From Pantoea sp. Eser (GTDB taxonomy: Bacteria; Pseudomonadota; Gammaproteobacteria; Enterobacterales; Enterobacteriaceae), in contig SZZY01000002.1 in the NCBI GenBank assembly GCA_009830035.1, positions 1-64,000 on the forward strand: a DNA stretch of 64,000 nucleotides, in the 5' to 3' direction. Each line of letters opens with the position of its first letter. The first letter of the stretch is position 1. This document shows positions 29,801-39,045 of this stretch, piece after piece. The notes below the pieces were generated by a model. It did no database searches. It was given only the letters and a program-made list of their open reading frames with translations, and had not been told where the DNA came from. A program made the translations under genes and the position numbers.

Positions 29801-30292
29801 CGGCTGTCCGGCTTCAAAATTAATCACATCATGCCCATGAAGCACGCTATCACGATCAAACAGCGGGGCTGACCCTTCGTGGTCCGGCAGGCGACGTCCC
29901 TGCACATCAATCATTTCACGATGAGACGTGGCCATGACAATATCAGGATGTTGATTAATGGCTGCTACTAATTTACTGACACAGCTGGGTTTGAGTATGT
30001 CATCATCATGCAGGAACTTTATATATTCTCCGCTGGCCCGACCCAGACAAGAGGCGATATTTTCCATTTCTCCCAGTGACGGGCTATTGCGATTATAGTC
30101 AACAGGCCAGCGAGAACATTGCCGATGTTTCGCCACAATGCGTGCAATTTCGCCATCCTGACTGTCATCCCCGATGATAATTTCACAAGTAGCGTAATCC
30201 TGATCGAGGGCACTTTGCAGCGCAGACTCAAACCACGTCGCTTTCCATGCAGGAATAACAATGCTGACAAGACCAGGGACAAACACAGGCAA
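26871..30292 (-). pseudogene. Large multi-domain glycosyltransferase (flagellin-glycosyltransferase-like), disrupted
   Basis: One gene of ~1140 residues broken into five pieces. The start has a GT2 fold: VSIVIPAWKATWFESALQSA, the DDSQDG nucleotide site and FLHDDDILKP. The middle has a second GT2-like domain (LLFIDAGCQLLLSGIHAL and RGTLFRPDFNPDFFLSS). A third has NAQGDYLLFLNSDIQVANAE, with FDADLACYDDIDFCLRVGQ and NYSAVSGDFMLVREDICYAV. The C-terminal domain shows LIEYGAGGIPLICSK and VANEYAEWHNAINAH, typical of flagellin glycosyltransferases of Pseudomonas and Burkholderia type. Lesions: shifts near 29715, 28505 and 27310, and TGA at 28310-28312 and 27569-27571. It converges on the licD remnant, which cuts its end. 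Confidence 0.75.
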
Positions 30293-30957
30293 ACTTCCTT
30301 AAGTGAGAAGGACTCTTCCAGTTATCCAGCGGAAAAGCCTTGATTCTCTACTGTAATCAAGGCAATTAAGGATGGTGGCTCAGACCAGCATATTAGTGGT
30401 CGGTCCTTCATGATGTGAAAAAACAATATTTTTTACGCTCGATAAATTCAGCGTACTATGCCATATACCGGTATAAAACTGTCGACATAAAAATCAGCAT
30501 AACCGTCTGCTTTTGTTTCTTTATCAACGCCTGTTGTTAAATGTAACAGCACGAGCTCTTTTTTCAGAATAGGGTGTGCTATTGATTTTTTTATTTCTGC
30601 CCAAAGGGTATTAGCAGTCGTGACAAAAAGCTGTCCTGATTGTTACTGATTCAGACTGGCGATGCCGATATGTATATTGCTACGTTAAGAGCATAAATAA
30701 AGAGGGTGCAGAAGTTGATAGGGTCTATTTCCAATCTATTAAGCAGGGTGATAATTGAATTTTTATTAAACTAAGCAGGTTAAATAGCGTTTAATTGTTA
30801 AACCGCCTGATGTGTTAACGCGCTAACAGAAGGGTTCATGCTGCCTCCTCTGTAGGAGGATGAACGTCGCTCTCATCCTGAATATCCACCCAGCCAGAGC
30901 GTCCCCACCATTCGGCCAGAAAAACCCCCGCCGCGGCGAGGTTAATTCATCAGGCCG
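30293..30957. other. 665-base stretch without a supported gene
   Basis: AT-rich at the left and GC-rich from about 30840. On the minus strand between ~30840 and 30935 a 34-codon frame reads FLAEWWGRSGWVDIQDES and ends ...PPTEEAA; it begins directly after a TGA and has no start codon, so it may be the 3' scrap of a deleted gene. Otherwise I see no ORF, terminator or repeat. Confidence 0.4.
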
Positions 30958-30959
30958 GT

Positions 30960-31145
30960 TTACACCAGGCTGACGGAGAGCAGGGTGATCTCTTCGGTTT
31001 GCAGCTTCATGTTCTTCTTAATCTCAAACATATACGCCTCCAGCGCCTCTTCAACATCATTGCCTTCGATGAAAGCATGCGCGGTCACGTGATCCTCACC
31101 TTTTGGCTTAATCACGTACGACACCAACCACTTCTTATTCTGCAT
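30960..31145 (-). CDS. Small hypothetical protein
   Basis: A 61-residue protein starting MQNKKWLVSYVIKPKGED, with AAGAGGA seven bases upstream of ATG 31145; the ATG six bases further up overlaps that site and is unlikely. It is acidic, alpha/beta in pattern (VTAHAFIEGNDVEEALEAYM) and ends ITLLSVSLV. No signal peptide or membrane span. I do not recognise the family. The neighbouring 31229 gene lies in the same direction, 84 bases upstream, so the two may share a promoter. Confidence 0.6.
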   Translation of the reverse strand: MQNKKWLVSYVIKPKGEDHVTAHAFIEGNDVEEALEAYMFEIKKNMKLQTEEITLLSVSLV

Positions 31146-31228
31146 AATCATCCTCTTTCTCAGTGTTAAATCTCAGTTTTAAATAATGTGCCGCTTACTC
31201 CAGCTGGACTGCGTACCGCCGCGGACAG

Positions 31229-31489
31229 CTAATCGATCGGGGCCGGACGAAGCAGGTCGATCACATCATTGATTTCATTGCTGGCCGCATGGCGATCCAA
31301 CGCCACCGCGTAATAGCGCCCTTTACAGTAGTGCCGGGTCACGGCAACCCGATGACCGGTATCACCGTCCGCTTCACCGCCGCTAGCGGTTCGCAGGTGC
31401 GGTGGGATCACCAGCTCAGTTTCCAGCTCATCAGCCTCGATAATCAGATGACCACCGTCGCTGGAAAGCAGCAGATGCTGAATACTCAT
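31229..31489 (-). CDS. Hypothetical protein, 86 residues
   Basis: An intact frame from ATG 31489 (AGGAGAG ribosome site) to 31229. The product begins MSIQHLLLSSDGGHLIIEADE, has a hydrophilic, His- and Asp-rich middle (GEADGDTGHRVAVTRHYCKG) and ends DVIDLLRPAPID. The lack of a signal peptide and the composition suggest a small cytoplasmic protein. The equivalent place near pphA in E. coli holds yebV and yebW, but the sequence matches neither by eye, so I leave it unnamed. Confidence 0.6.
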   Translation of the reverse strand: MSIQHLLLSSDGGHLIIEADELETELVIPPHLRTASGGEADGDTGHRVAVTRHYCKGRYYAVALDRHAASNEINDVIDLLRPAPID

Positions 31490-31555
31490 AGTCTCTCCTC
31501 TGTTGATCTGTCATGGGGTACCGGGAAAAGTGTAGCGCAAGGCTGTCAGGGTGCG

Positions 31556-32210
31556 GCTCGGTGAGCGCATGGAGCCTACGTGACACTGGACGCCGTGCGC
31601 ATCGACCGCGTTCCAACCGTTGTAGTTAATCGCCACCGGCAGGAAGTGGTACTGAATATTCGGCCAGCTGAACTCTTCACGGCTGCGGATAAAGCCGCCC
31701 GCTTCGAACTGGTTGCTGGCACCAATCCCGCTGCCGTTGAACATCCACTCGGCACCGATTTTCGGCTGGTTCCACCATTTCAGCGCCGGGTAGAGCGACA
31801 CCGGCTCTTTGCATTCGTACTGCAGATACATCTCCAGATGGTCCTGCAGGTTCTCACCAACGCCCGGCAGGTCGTGGACCAGCGGGATATAAAACTGTTT
31901 CAGCAGTTCCGGTGAGCCGACGCCGGACCGTTGCAGGATCTGCGGGGAGGCGATAGCACCGGCGCACAGCAGCACTTCGCGGCGTGCCGTGACTTTGTTG
32001 ATGCTGTTGCTGTCACCCTGCAGATACTCCACACCGACGGCACGTTTACCGTCGAATACGATCCGGTCTGTGGTGGCATGGGTAATAATCTTCAGGTTCG
32101 GCCGGCCTTTGGCCTGATCAAGGTAGCCACGGGCGGTGCTGGAACGGCGTCCCTGCGGCGTTACGGTGCGATCCATCGAACCAAACCCTTCCTGCTGGAA
32201 GGCAGTCAGG
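31556..32210 (-). pseudogene. betA: Choline dehydrogenase fragment
   Basis: About 218 residues from the middle of a GMC-family choline dehydrogenase (FAD enzyme, choline to betaine aldehyde). The stretch [20 protein letters not shown], IDs such as [40 protein letters not shown] and [10 protein letters not shown] are typical of E. coli BetA (556 residues). The FAD-binding N-terminus with GxGxxG and the C-terminal His catalytic region are absent. Similarity ends abruptly after SPSR near 31556 and upstream of AFQQEGFG near 32210. No other bet gene lies nearby. This is a deletion remnant, not a functional gene. Confidence 0.82.
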
Positions 32211-32211
32211 G

Positions 32212-32341
32212 CAACGATTTAATGGATTACAGCAAGGAGCAGGTGATTATCGACATACTCGGCCAGTATGAGCGCCACCTGAACTTTATCCATCTCAATC
32301 GTGAAGCGCCGGGCAGTAACATTACCTTCCCGAGCGTGTAA
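32212..32341 (+). pseudogene. 3' fragment of an unrecognised gene
   Basis: A plus-strand frame of ~43 codons begins near 32212, exactly where the betA fragment ends, and finishes at TAA 32339-32341, seven bases before a strong terminator. Its peptide ([20 protein letters not shown], then HLNFIHLNREAPG) has the look of a real protein C-terminus, but has no start of its own. A deletion seems to have joined two genes lying tail to tail. I do not recognise the family. Confidence 0.5.
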
Positions 32342-32347
32342 CGACCG

Positions 32348-32381
32348 GCCCGTAAACATGCAGATGTTTGCGGGCTTTTTT
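32348..32381 (+). terminator. Strong intrinsic terminator
   Basis: gcccgtaaacat / atgtttgcgggc: perfect 12-bp stem, four-base loop, then six T residues. It ends transcription from the gene remnant to its left. Confidence 0.85.
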
Positions 32382-32489
32382 ATTGCCGCTGCGGCTGAGG
32401 ACGACGATCCGGCGCCGTATCGCGATTAATTCGACTATCTTTAGGGCGTTACTGGCCTGAAAACCTGCCAGATGTAGACAGGGAGTCGT

Positions 32490-33665
32490 ATGCGTAAAAT
32501 ATTCAGTACTTTTCTGCCGCTATATACCACCACACTGCTGATGCTGCTGGGGTCGGGCTTGTTAACCACCTATGTTTCGCTGCGGCTGGCCAGCGAGCAG
32601 GTCAATGGCGCGCTGATCGGCGCGATTATCGCCGCGAACTACATCGGGCTGGTGATTGGCCACGGCCTGACCGATTTCATTCCGCTGTGGGTTTTTCTGC
32701 GCCTGATTATCGGGCTGTGCATGATGTGTCAGTACATGGTGCTGGAGAGCTGGCTCAACGATCAGGCGGAGTCGTCGCAGCGCGGGGTGATTTTTGGCTT
32801 CTATATGGTCGCGACCTACCTGGGCCTGAGCGGCGGGCAGGTGGTGCTTAGCCTGCAAAGCGGCTTTGACGTCAGCACGCTGCTGATCGTGGCGCTCTGT
32901 TTCGCCCTCTTGCCTGGTGCCGATCGCGCTTACCACCCGCACCCACGTGCAGCCGATGTCGCCAGCACCAGTGGAGCTGGGCTACTTCATTCGCACCATT
33001 CCCAAACTGCTCGGCACCACTCTGGTGACCGGGATGGTGATTTATGAGTCTGACCATCTTTGCCGGGCTGGTGTCGCAGTTTCCGCTTAGCTGGCTGTCG
33101 GATCGTTACGATCGCCAGCGGTTGTTGTTCATTATGGCGCTGCTGTTTGCCGTGGCCTGCGTGCCGCTGGTGCTGCCGCATCTGACGTTTAACTGGATGA
33201 TTGGCATCGCCTTTGTGGACAGCATGATGCAGTTTTCGCTCTATCCGCTGCAGGTGGCGCTGGCGAACGATCAGGTAGCCCCCTGAACGGCGGGTATCGT
33301 TAACCGCCTGTCTGCTGATGGCGTTTGGGATTGGTGCCAGTATCGGACCGCTGGTGGTCGGGGCACTGATACAGCCGCTCGGCAGCAATATGCTGTATCT
33401 GTTCTTTACCCTGTGCGCGCTGATGATTGCCGGACTGAGTTACGTCAAAGCGCCGGGACCGTTGCCGACCACCGAAGTGCCGTTGCCACACGTGGTGATG
33501 CCGGACAGTCTTGCCACTTCACCGCTGGATGCTGCGCTGATTCCTACGCTGGAAAAAGAGGTGATTCAGGCGTCTATGGGCAGCAGCTAGCCGGAGCCGG
33601 ACGATTTGCAGCCAGATGAGGATGAGCAGCAACCGAAATCGGCGGAAAACCGGCCGCCACACTAA
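32490..33665 (+). pseudogene. MFS transporter (YcaD/UMF-like), disrupted
   Basis: A twelve-span major facilitator protein related to YcaD. First frame (32490 to ~32915): LLMLLGSGLLTTYVSLRL, ALIGAIIAANYIGLVIGHGL, ESWLNDQAESSQRGVIFGFY (loop and helix typical of the family). Then shifts near 32915 and again near 33035 lead to GLVSQFPLSWLSDRYDRQRL, and another near 33280 gives ACLLMAFGIGASIGPLVVGA. A TAG at 33588-33590 (agc TAG ccg) is followed by 24 more in-frame codons (PEPDDLQPDEDEQQPKSAEN) to TAA 33663-33665. About 390 residues in total if repaired. Substrate unknown. At least four lesions. Confidence 0.78.
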
Positions 33666-33828
33666 AGCGGGCGGTGGGCGCGACGGCGCTCGCCGCTGCA
33701 TGAACTGGCGCATGCGCGGCCATAACAGCCTGGCCGGATTTGGCACTTTCTTGTCTGATTGGCGTCTCGACAATCATCCGGCCTGCTCAGGCGAAGCTGG
33801 AGCACACCTTTTCTTCAGGACTACCGCC

Positions 33829-34043
33829 ATGCTGGAACTTCGCCCCAACAGTGAGCACTGCGATACCGATTTACTGCCCGCCTCGACCGAGGCACGCAAC
33901 TGTTCATTTGAATGCACCTTTTGCGCTAACTGTGCAGAGCAGCATCTTCAGCATCTTGCCCGAACTGTGGCGGCGAGCTGGTACGGCGGCCGATTCGTCC
34001 GGCAGAAAAGCTGATTAAGTATCCGGCGAAAGGTCGCGCCTGA
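33829..34043 (+). pseudogene. DUF1272 small cysteine-rich protein, frameshifted
   Basis: Starts MLELRPNSEHCDTDLLPAST and continues CSFECTFCANCAEQHL: the start of DUF1272 proteins (~80 residues, zinc-binding-like cysteines). Near 33945-33955 the frame slips; after one base CPNCGGELVRRPIRPAEKL continues in the next frame to TGA 34041-34043. The four to six conserved cysteines are all present once the two frames are joined, so this is a single small lesion. Function of the family is unknown. Lies upstream of pphA. Confidence 0.75.
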
Positions 34044-34292
34044 CGGGCTTGAGGAAAAAGGGCCGCGGTGGTGATTGGCGCAAACGTCATAAACAGACGC
34101 GGCCGGAACAGGCGCATCATGTCGGCTAGCACAATCACCCTGACGGGGTGACTATCAGCGCCAGGCGACATTCTGTTGACCCTGATAACGACGGCCGAGG
34201 CGCGCCCTTTGCCTGTTCAGCCGGTCCGGACTGAGCAGGTTGCCATCCGATCTATACTTCAGCTACCGCCTCAACATGCTGAAGGTCACACC

Positions 34293-34940
34293 ATGCACTA
34301 TCACTATCTCAACGGTGAAAACTGGGAGCAGATCTGGATTGTCGGGGATCTGCACGGCTGTCGTCGCGAACTCGATGCGCTATTACTGCGGCACCAGTTC
34401 AATCCGCAGCAGGATTTACTGATTTCAACCGGCGATTTAATCGATCGTGGGCCAGATAGCCCCGGCTGCCTGGCGCTGATGGATGAGCCGTGGTTTCGCT
34501 GCGTGCGTGGCAATCATGAAGAGATGGCGCTGGCGGCGTTACAGGGTCACGAAATAGATCTCTGGCAGATGAACGGGGGAGACTGGTTTCGGCAGCTGAG
34601 CGGTGCCGCGCTGATCAGCGCCCGACATGCGCTGCAACGCTGCCGGGAACTGCCGCTGATTCTGCATCTGCAGCTCGATCAGCGGATTGTGGTGGTGGCG
34701 CATGCTGATTATCCGGCAGCCGATTATGGCTGGGAAAAACCGCTTAACTGGCAGGATGTTGTGTGGAGCCGCCGCCGACTGCAGGCGATTCAGTCGGAGC
34801 AGCGCAGTGCGATCCACGGCGCAGACGCGTTCTATTTTGGTCATACGCCGCTCCAGCAGCCGCTGGAGGTGGAGAACCTGCATTACATTGATACCGGCGC
34901 GGTGTTTGGTAATCACCTGACGCTGCGTCAGCTGCAGTGA
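34293..34940 (+). CDS. pphA: Serine/threonine protein phosphatase 1
   Basis: An intact 215-residue PPP-family phosphatase (E. coli PphA has 218). Metal-binding motifs are all present: GDLHGC, GDLIDRGPDSPG and RGNHEEM, with HADYPA and FGHTPLQ further on. It removes phosphate from Ser/Thr (and His/Tyr) residues and is linked in E. coli to the response to misfolded protein. ATG 34293 is chosen over an in-frame start 39 codons earlier because the protein similarity starts here (MHYHYLNGENWEQIWIVGD). In E. coli it lies next to sdsR; here 19 kb of other genes separate them. Confidence 0.9.
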   Translation: MHYHYLNGENWEQIWIVGDLHGCRRELDALLLRHQFNPQQDLLISTGDLIDRGPDSPGCLALMDEPWFRCVRGNHEEMALAALQGHEIDLWQMNGGDWFRQLSGAALISARHALQRCRELPLILHLQLDQRIVVVAHADYPAADYGWEKPLNWQDVVWSRRRLQAIQSEQRSAIHGADAFYFGHTPLQQPLEVENLHYIDTGAVFGNHLTLRQLQ

Positions 34941-34941
34941 C

Positions 34942-36286
34942 TCAGCGGAACAGGCGTCCGTCACGCACCAGTTCGCGCCGATAACTGTTTTTGATCTGGC
35001 TGCCGACCTTCTTCGCCGGCCCCAGCGGCTGCTGTTGATAGGTGACAATCATCTCATCACGCGTCGAAGCCGTTTCAGGATAGATATCCCGGCCGCGATA
35101 CCACTCTTCCGCCTCGGCGGCGCTGAGCTCAAATACCTGTTCCGGCGTTGGCCGGGCCAGCGCGATTACCGCTTCATGCTGCCAGCGATAGCCTTTAGCA
35201 AAGGTTTCAGCCAGTTTCAGGCTAATCCGTGAGAAGCGGACTTTGCCTAACAGCGGCGTGACGGCGGCCGGGAACAGCCAGATCTTTTTATCGCGCTGCC
35301 ACAGTTCCAGTGAGTCATCCCAGGTCAGTGAGACCGCCGCCGCCTGCCTGATTTCTCCTTCCAGCTTGCGGCTCAGGTGTGAGAACGGCAGCTTGCCGAC
35401 CTTGTACGTCGGGGCCGGCAGCGGCTCAACCGACGCCGTTTTACGCAGCCGCGCAACAAAGAAGCCTTCACTGTCGAACAGCTGCGGGAAGACGTGCAGA
35501 TAACCTTCTGGCGTTGCGGCCTGATCAGCGCCGTCAAACAACCGATCGAGCAGCTCCACTTTTGCCGCGCCGGGATAGCGCTGCAGCAGCCAGTCAATCA
35601 CCTGCTGGTTCTCGATTTGATTAAGGGTGCAGGTCGAATAGACCAGCGTCCCGCCGGGTGGCGGCGATCGCTGCGGTGGTTTCCAGTGTCCAGTTTTTCA
35701 AGGCATCGGCATCTTTACGGATCACCCCTTCGCCTGAACAGGGCGCGTCCAGCAGTATCGCATCAAAGTGGGTCAGGGCGCTGTTGCTGACGCCGCAGCG
35801 GCTGATATTGGCATGTAGCACTTTGACCCGGCTGGCGGAAAATTCGTTAGCCAGGATGATCCCCTGGTTATTCATCCGTGCCGCGATCTGGGTGGTTTTA
35901 GAGCCCGGCGCAGCGGCCATGTCCATCACCGCTGTCACCTCAGACTGCGCATCAAACAGGGCAGTCACTGGCAGCATTGAGCTGGCTTCCTGAATGTAAA
36001 ACAGGCCGCTCAGGTGCTCAGCGACGCTGCCGAGCGGCAGGCTCTCATCTTCACGGCTGATCCAGAATCCTTCCTCACACCACGGCACCGACGTCAGTTG
36101 CCAGCCATACTGTGCGGTCCGAGCAAGGAAATCGGCCACGCTGATTTTCAGCGTGTTGACGCGCAGGCTACGGCGCAGCGGTTGCTGACTTATGGCGATA
36201 AACGCCTCGAGGCTGGCCTCATCCGGCAGGGCCTGACGCATCAGGACAAGAAAATCAGCGGGGAAAAACAGAGAGGAGTCGGACAC
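34942..36286 (-). pseudogene. rsmF: 16S rRNA m5C1407 methyltransferase, deleted and frameshifted
   Basis: RsmF methylates C1407 of 16S rRNA. Two frames remain: one from the start with [31 protein letters not shown], the AdoMet motif [18 protein letters not shown], and [10 protein letters not shown] (the PC catalytic motif); one with [14 protein letters not shown] (TC catalytic Cys motif), [10 protein letters not shown] and the C-terminal PUA-like domain to [11 protein letters not shown]. Between IAAT and PGGTLV about 14 residues are missing and the frame changes (near 35660), with microhomology cgg/cgg. A second, in-frame deletion removes ~13 residues between LTHFD and AILLDAP. Both are real deletions relative to the family. 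The gene is inactive. Confidence 0.87.
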
Positions 36287-36434
36287 AGGTACATTCCAGT
36301 TAAGGCAAAGGCGGCAGTGTAACATGCAGAAAGCAAACGGGCAGCCTGGCTGCCCGCGTCAGAGGGTTTGTAGCCTGCTGGCTCAGGGCGCATACGGCTT
36401 GCGCAAAGACGCAAAAAGCGCCATTCCTGACAGC

Positions 36435-39045
36435 TCAGCGCGGAGACGGGATCTCCGTTCCCCCAGTTGCGCCACTCTTTCGGCGGTTCGTCCTGCAGCA
36501 GGAAGTGTTTATCCGGATTGGCCTGCAGCGCCAGCGGCACGGTGGGCGGTGTCGCAAACTGAATGCCGCCGCGAATAAACTGCTGGAAGGTACCGGTTTT
36601 CACCACGCCGCCAATCAGGCCAAAGTCGAGGTTATAGCCCGATGCCAGCCAGAACACCGAATTGTTACGCACCAGATGCTGATATTTTTTACTGATGCGC
36701 AGCGCAATCTGCACCCGGTCAGCCATATTGCCCAGCGAGGTGCCGGTTACGGTACCGACTTCAACTCCACGGAACAGCACTGGCGTACCCAGCGACAGTG
36801 AACCGGCTTCGGCGGCATCAACGTAGATATTCAGGCCGTTCAGATAACGCGAATCGGTAATGGTGCTCTCCTGCAGTTCAAAGATGCGCGCCGCGCGTCC
36901 CTTGCCGGGATCGACGTTGACGTAAGGCTGCAACAGGGTTTCAAGGTGATTCACCCCGGTGGCGGAGATCTCCGGTGACACCACCGAGAAACAGCTGCCG
37001 AGACGGGCGAAATCTTCCACATATTCCGGGTAGAGCACCGCTTTCGCCACTACCTGATTGTTATCGCTGCTTAACGACAGCGATTCTACCTGGCCGACGT
37101 TAATCCCCAGATAGCGGATCGGCATCCCGGCTGACAGTTTGCTGGCGTCGTAGGTGTGCAGCGTGATCTGGCTACCCACGGCGCGGGCGGCGGTTTCCGA
37201 CGGATAGAGAATGCGTTTATCGCCTTCAGCCGACAGCGCGCCGCTCATATTATCGAAGCTGATAGCGCCTTTCAGCGCGCGGTTGAGCGGGGAAGCCTGC
37301 ACTGTCAGGCCGCTGCCGTTAAGCTGCACCCGTGCGCCGCCTTCGGCCTAGAACACGCTTTCGCTGGTCAGCAATTTGCGGTATTCCGGCTGGATATGTA
37401 CCGCAATATCAAACGCATCGGCACGCGAGGTGACTTTGACGATTTCACCGACCTGATATTTCCGGTAGAGCACGATGGAACCGGCCTGCACATCCGGCAG
37501 GCTGGTGGCGGTCAGGGTGAGAGTGGTTGACGGTGCATCGCCAACAATCCCTTCTTCCGCTTTTTCCGCGTCCGCAAACAGCGGATAGCTGTTTTTCGGC
37601 TGGCCTTTTTTGCCCGGTTCAAGGCGAATGCCGCCATCCACCCACTCGCGGGCGCTGGCCCCGAGTACCTGCATGCCATCCAGACCGAACTTCACGTCCA
37701 GGCGGCTGTTAACGATAAACTTGCTGTCGCCGTGCACCAGTTCGCGGTGTTCCGGATTAACCGCTACCACAAAGTTGACGCCATTTTCATCCAGCGAACG
37801 CGACATCATCTGACCAATCTGCATGCCGTGCAGCATCAGCGGCTGGCCCTGATCGATGCCATAGCTCTCAGGCGCGCTGAGCTTCACTGTCAGCACGTTG
37901 GGTTTCTGCAGCAGGGTCTCACTGGATGCCAGTACGGTGTAGTGCTGCTGCGGCGGACCTTCGCCGGGCACCAGTTCAAGGGTATTGCCGGTTAGCAGCG
38001 CGCTGAGGCTGGTATCGGTCAGGCTGATTTTCGGGCTGCGCATCAGACCGACCACCGACGGGTCGATCGTCAGCTCGCCGGTCACCTTGCCGCCGTCCTG
38101 CAAATTAAGTTTGGTCAGGGTGCCGACTTCCAGCCCCTGATACATCAGCGGCGTACTGCCCGCTTTGAGGTTTTTACCGTCTGGCAGATCAAGCGTAATC
38201 TGCACGCCTCGCTGGCTGTGCGCCAGATCGGGATAGAGCCGGTAATTCTGCTCGGCTTTAGCCGGTTCGCCCTCTTCAGGCGAGTCAAACGCCACTGCGC
38301 CGTAGCCCAGCGCGGCAAGGCTCTCAAGCTGGACTTTGGCCCCGCTCAGGCTGACATCGGCATTCACTCCCGACACGTTCCAGAAGCGGCTGCTGGTTTT
38401 CACCAGATTGGTAAAGCGACGGTCGATCAGCACATCAATCGCTACGCCATCGTTTTTATTATTGATGCTGTAGTCATAGATCCGACCTACCGGGATTTTG
38501 TGATAGTAGACCAGCGATCCGGTGCTCAGCGAACCTAAATCAGGCGCATACAGATGGATCAACAGTTCACCGGTATTGACCCGATATTTGGGTTGGGTAT
38601 CCAGCGCGGTAAAGGCCTCGCTCGGTTTACCTTTGCCTGGCATCATGCCGATGTAGTTACCGTCGACCAGCGCATCCAGTCCCGATACGCCCGCCAGTGA
38701 GGCTTTAGGCGTCACCAGCCAGAACTGGGTATCTTCCCGCAGCGCATCACGCATATCGCTCTTGATGCTGGCTTTGATCTGAATGCTGCGATAGTCATCG
38801 CTCAGATTGATGCCCTGCACGGTGCCCACTTCCACGCCCTAGTAGCGAATCGGCGTGCGGCCCGGCACGATACCATCCGCCGTCTGGAAATTGATGGTGA
38901 TAGTGGTGCCGCGCTCCTGATAATTGGTCCACAACAGCCAGCAGGCGATCAGCATCGCGATGATCGGCAGCAGCCAGAAGGGCGAAATTTTGCGCTTGTT
39001 GCGCAGCGTGGCGTTAGTCGGTGTAGTGGGCGTTTCCTGTTGCAT
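36435..39045 (-). pseudogene. letB: LetB (YebT) lipid-transport MCE protein, two ambers
   Basis: LetB forms a tunnel of seven stacked MCE rings spanning the periplasm for lipid traffic. The start [16 protein letters not shown] is followed by one membrane span (WLLPIIAMLIACWLLW) and MCE domains such as GRTPIRYQGVEVGTV, FWLVTPKASLAGVSGLDALV and STPLMYQGLEVGTL. The frame is interrupted by TAG at 38839-38841 (Gln codon; CCTGG to CCTAG on the plus strand) and TAG at 37348-37350 (Trp codon in SVFWAEGG). Sequence between and after them is pristine. At the end a G5 run near 36470 shifts the frame; one G less gives WGTEIPSPR and a stop at 36435. Normal length ~870. A short piece (~8 residues) is lost in one ring. 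Confidence 0.88.

Noticed and set aside
31580..32200. Plus-strand frames across the betA fragment
   Set aside because: Antisense of the conserved BetA sequence; only the last 43 codons after 32212 look real.
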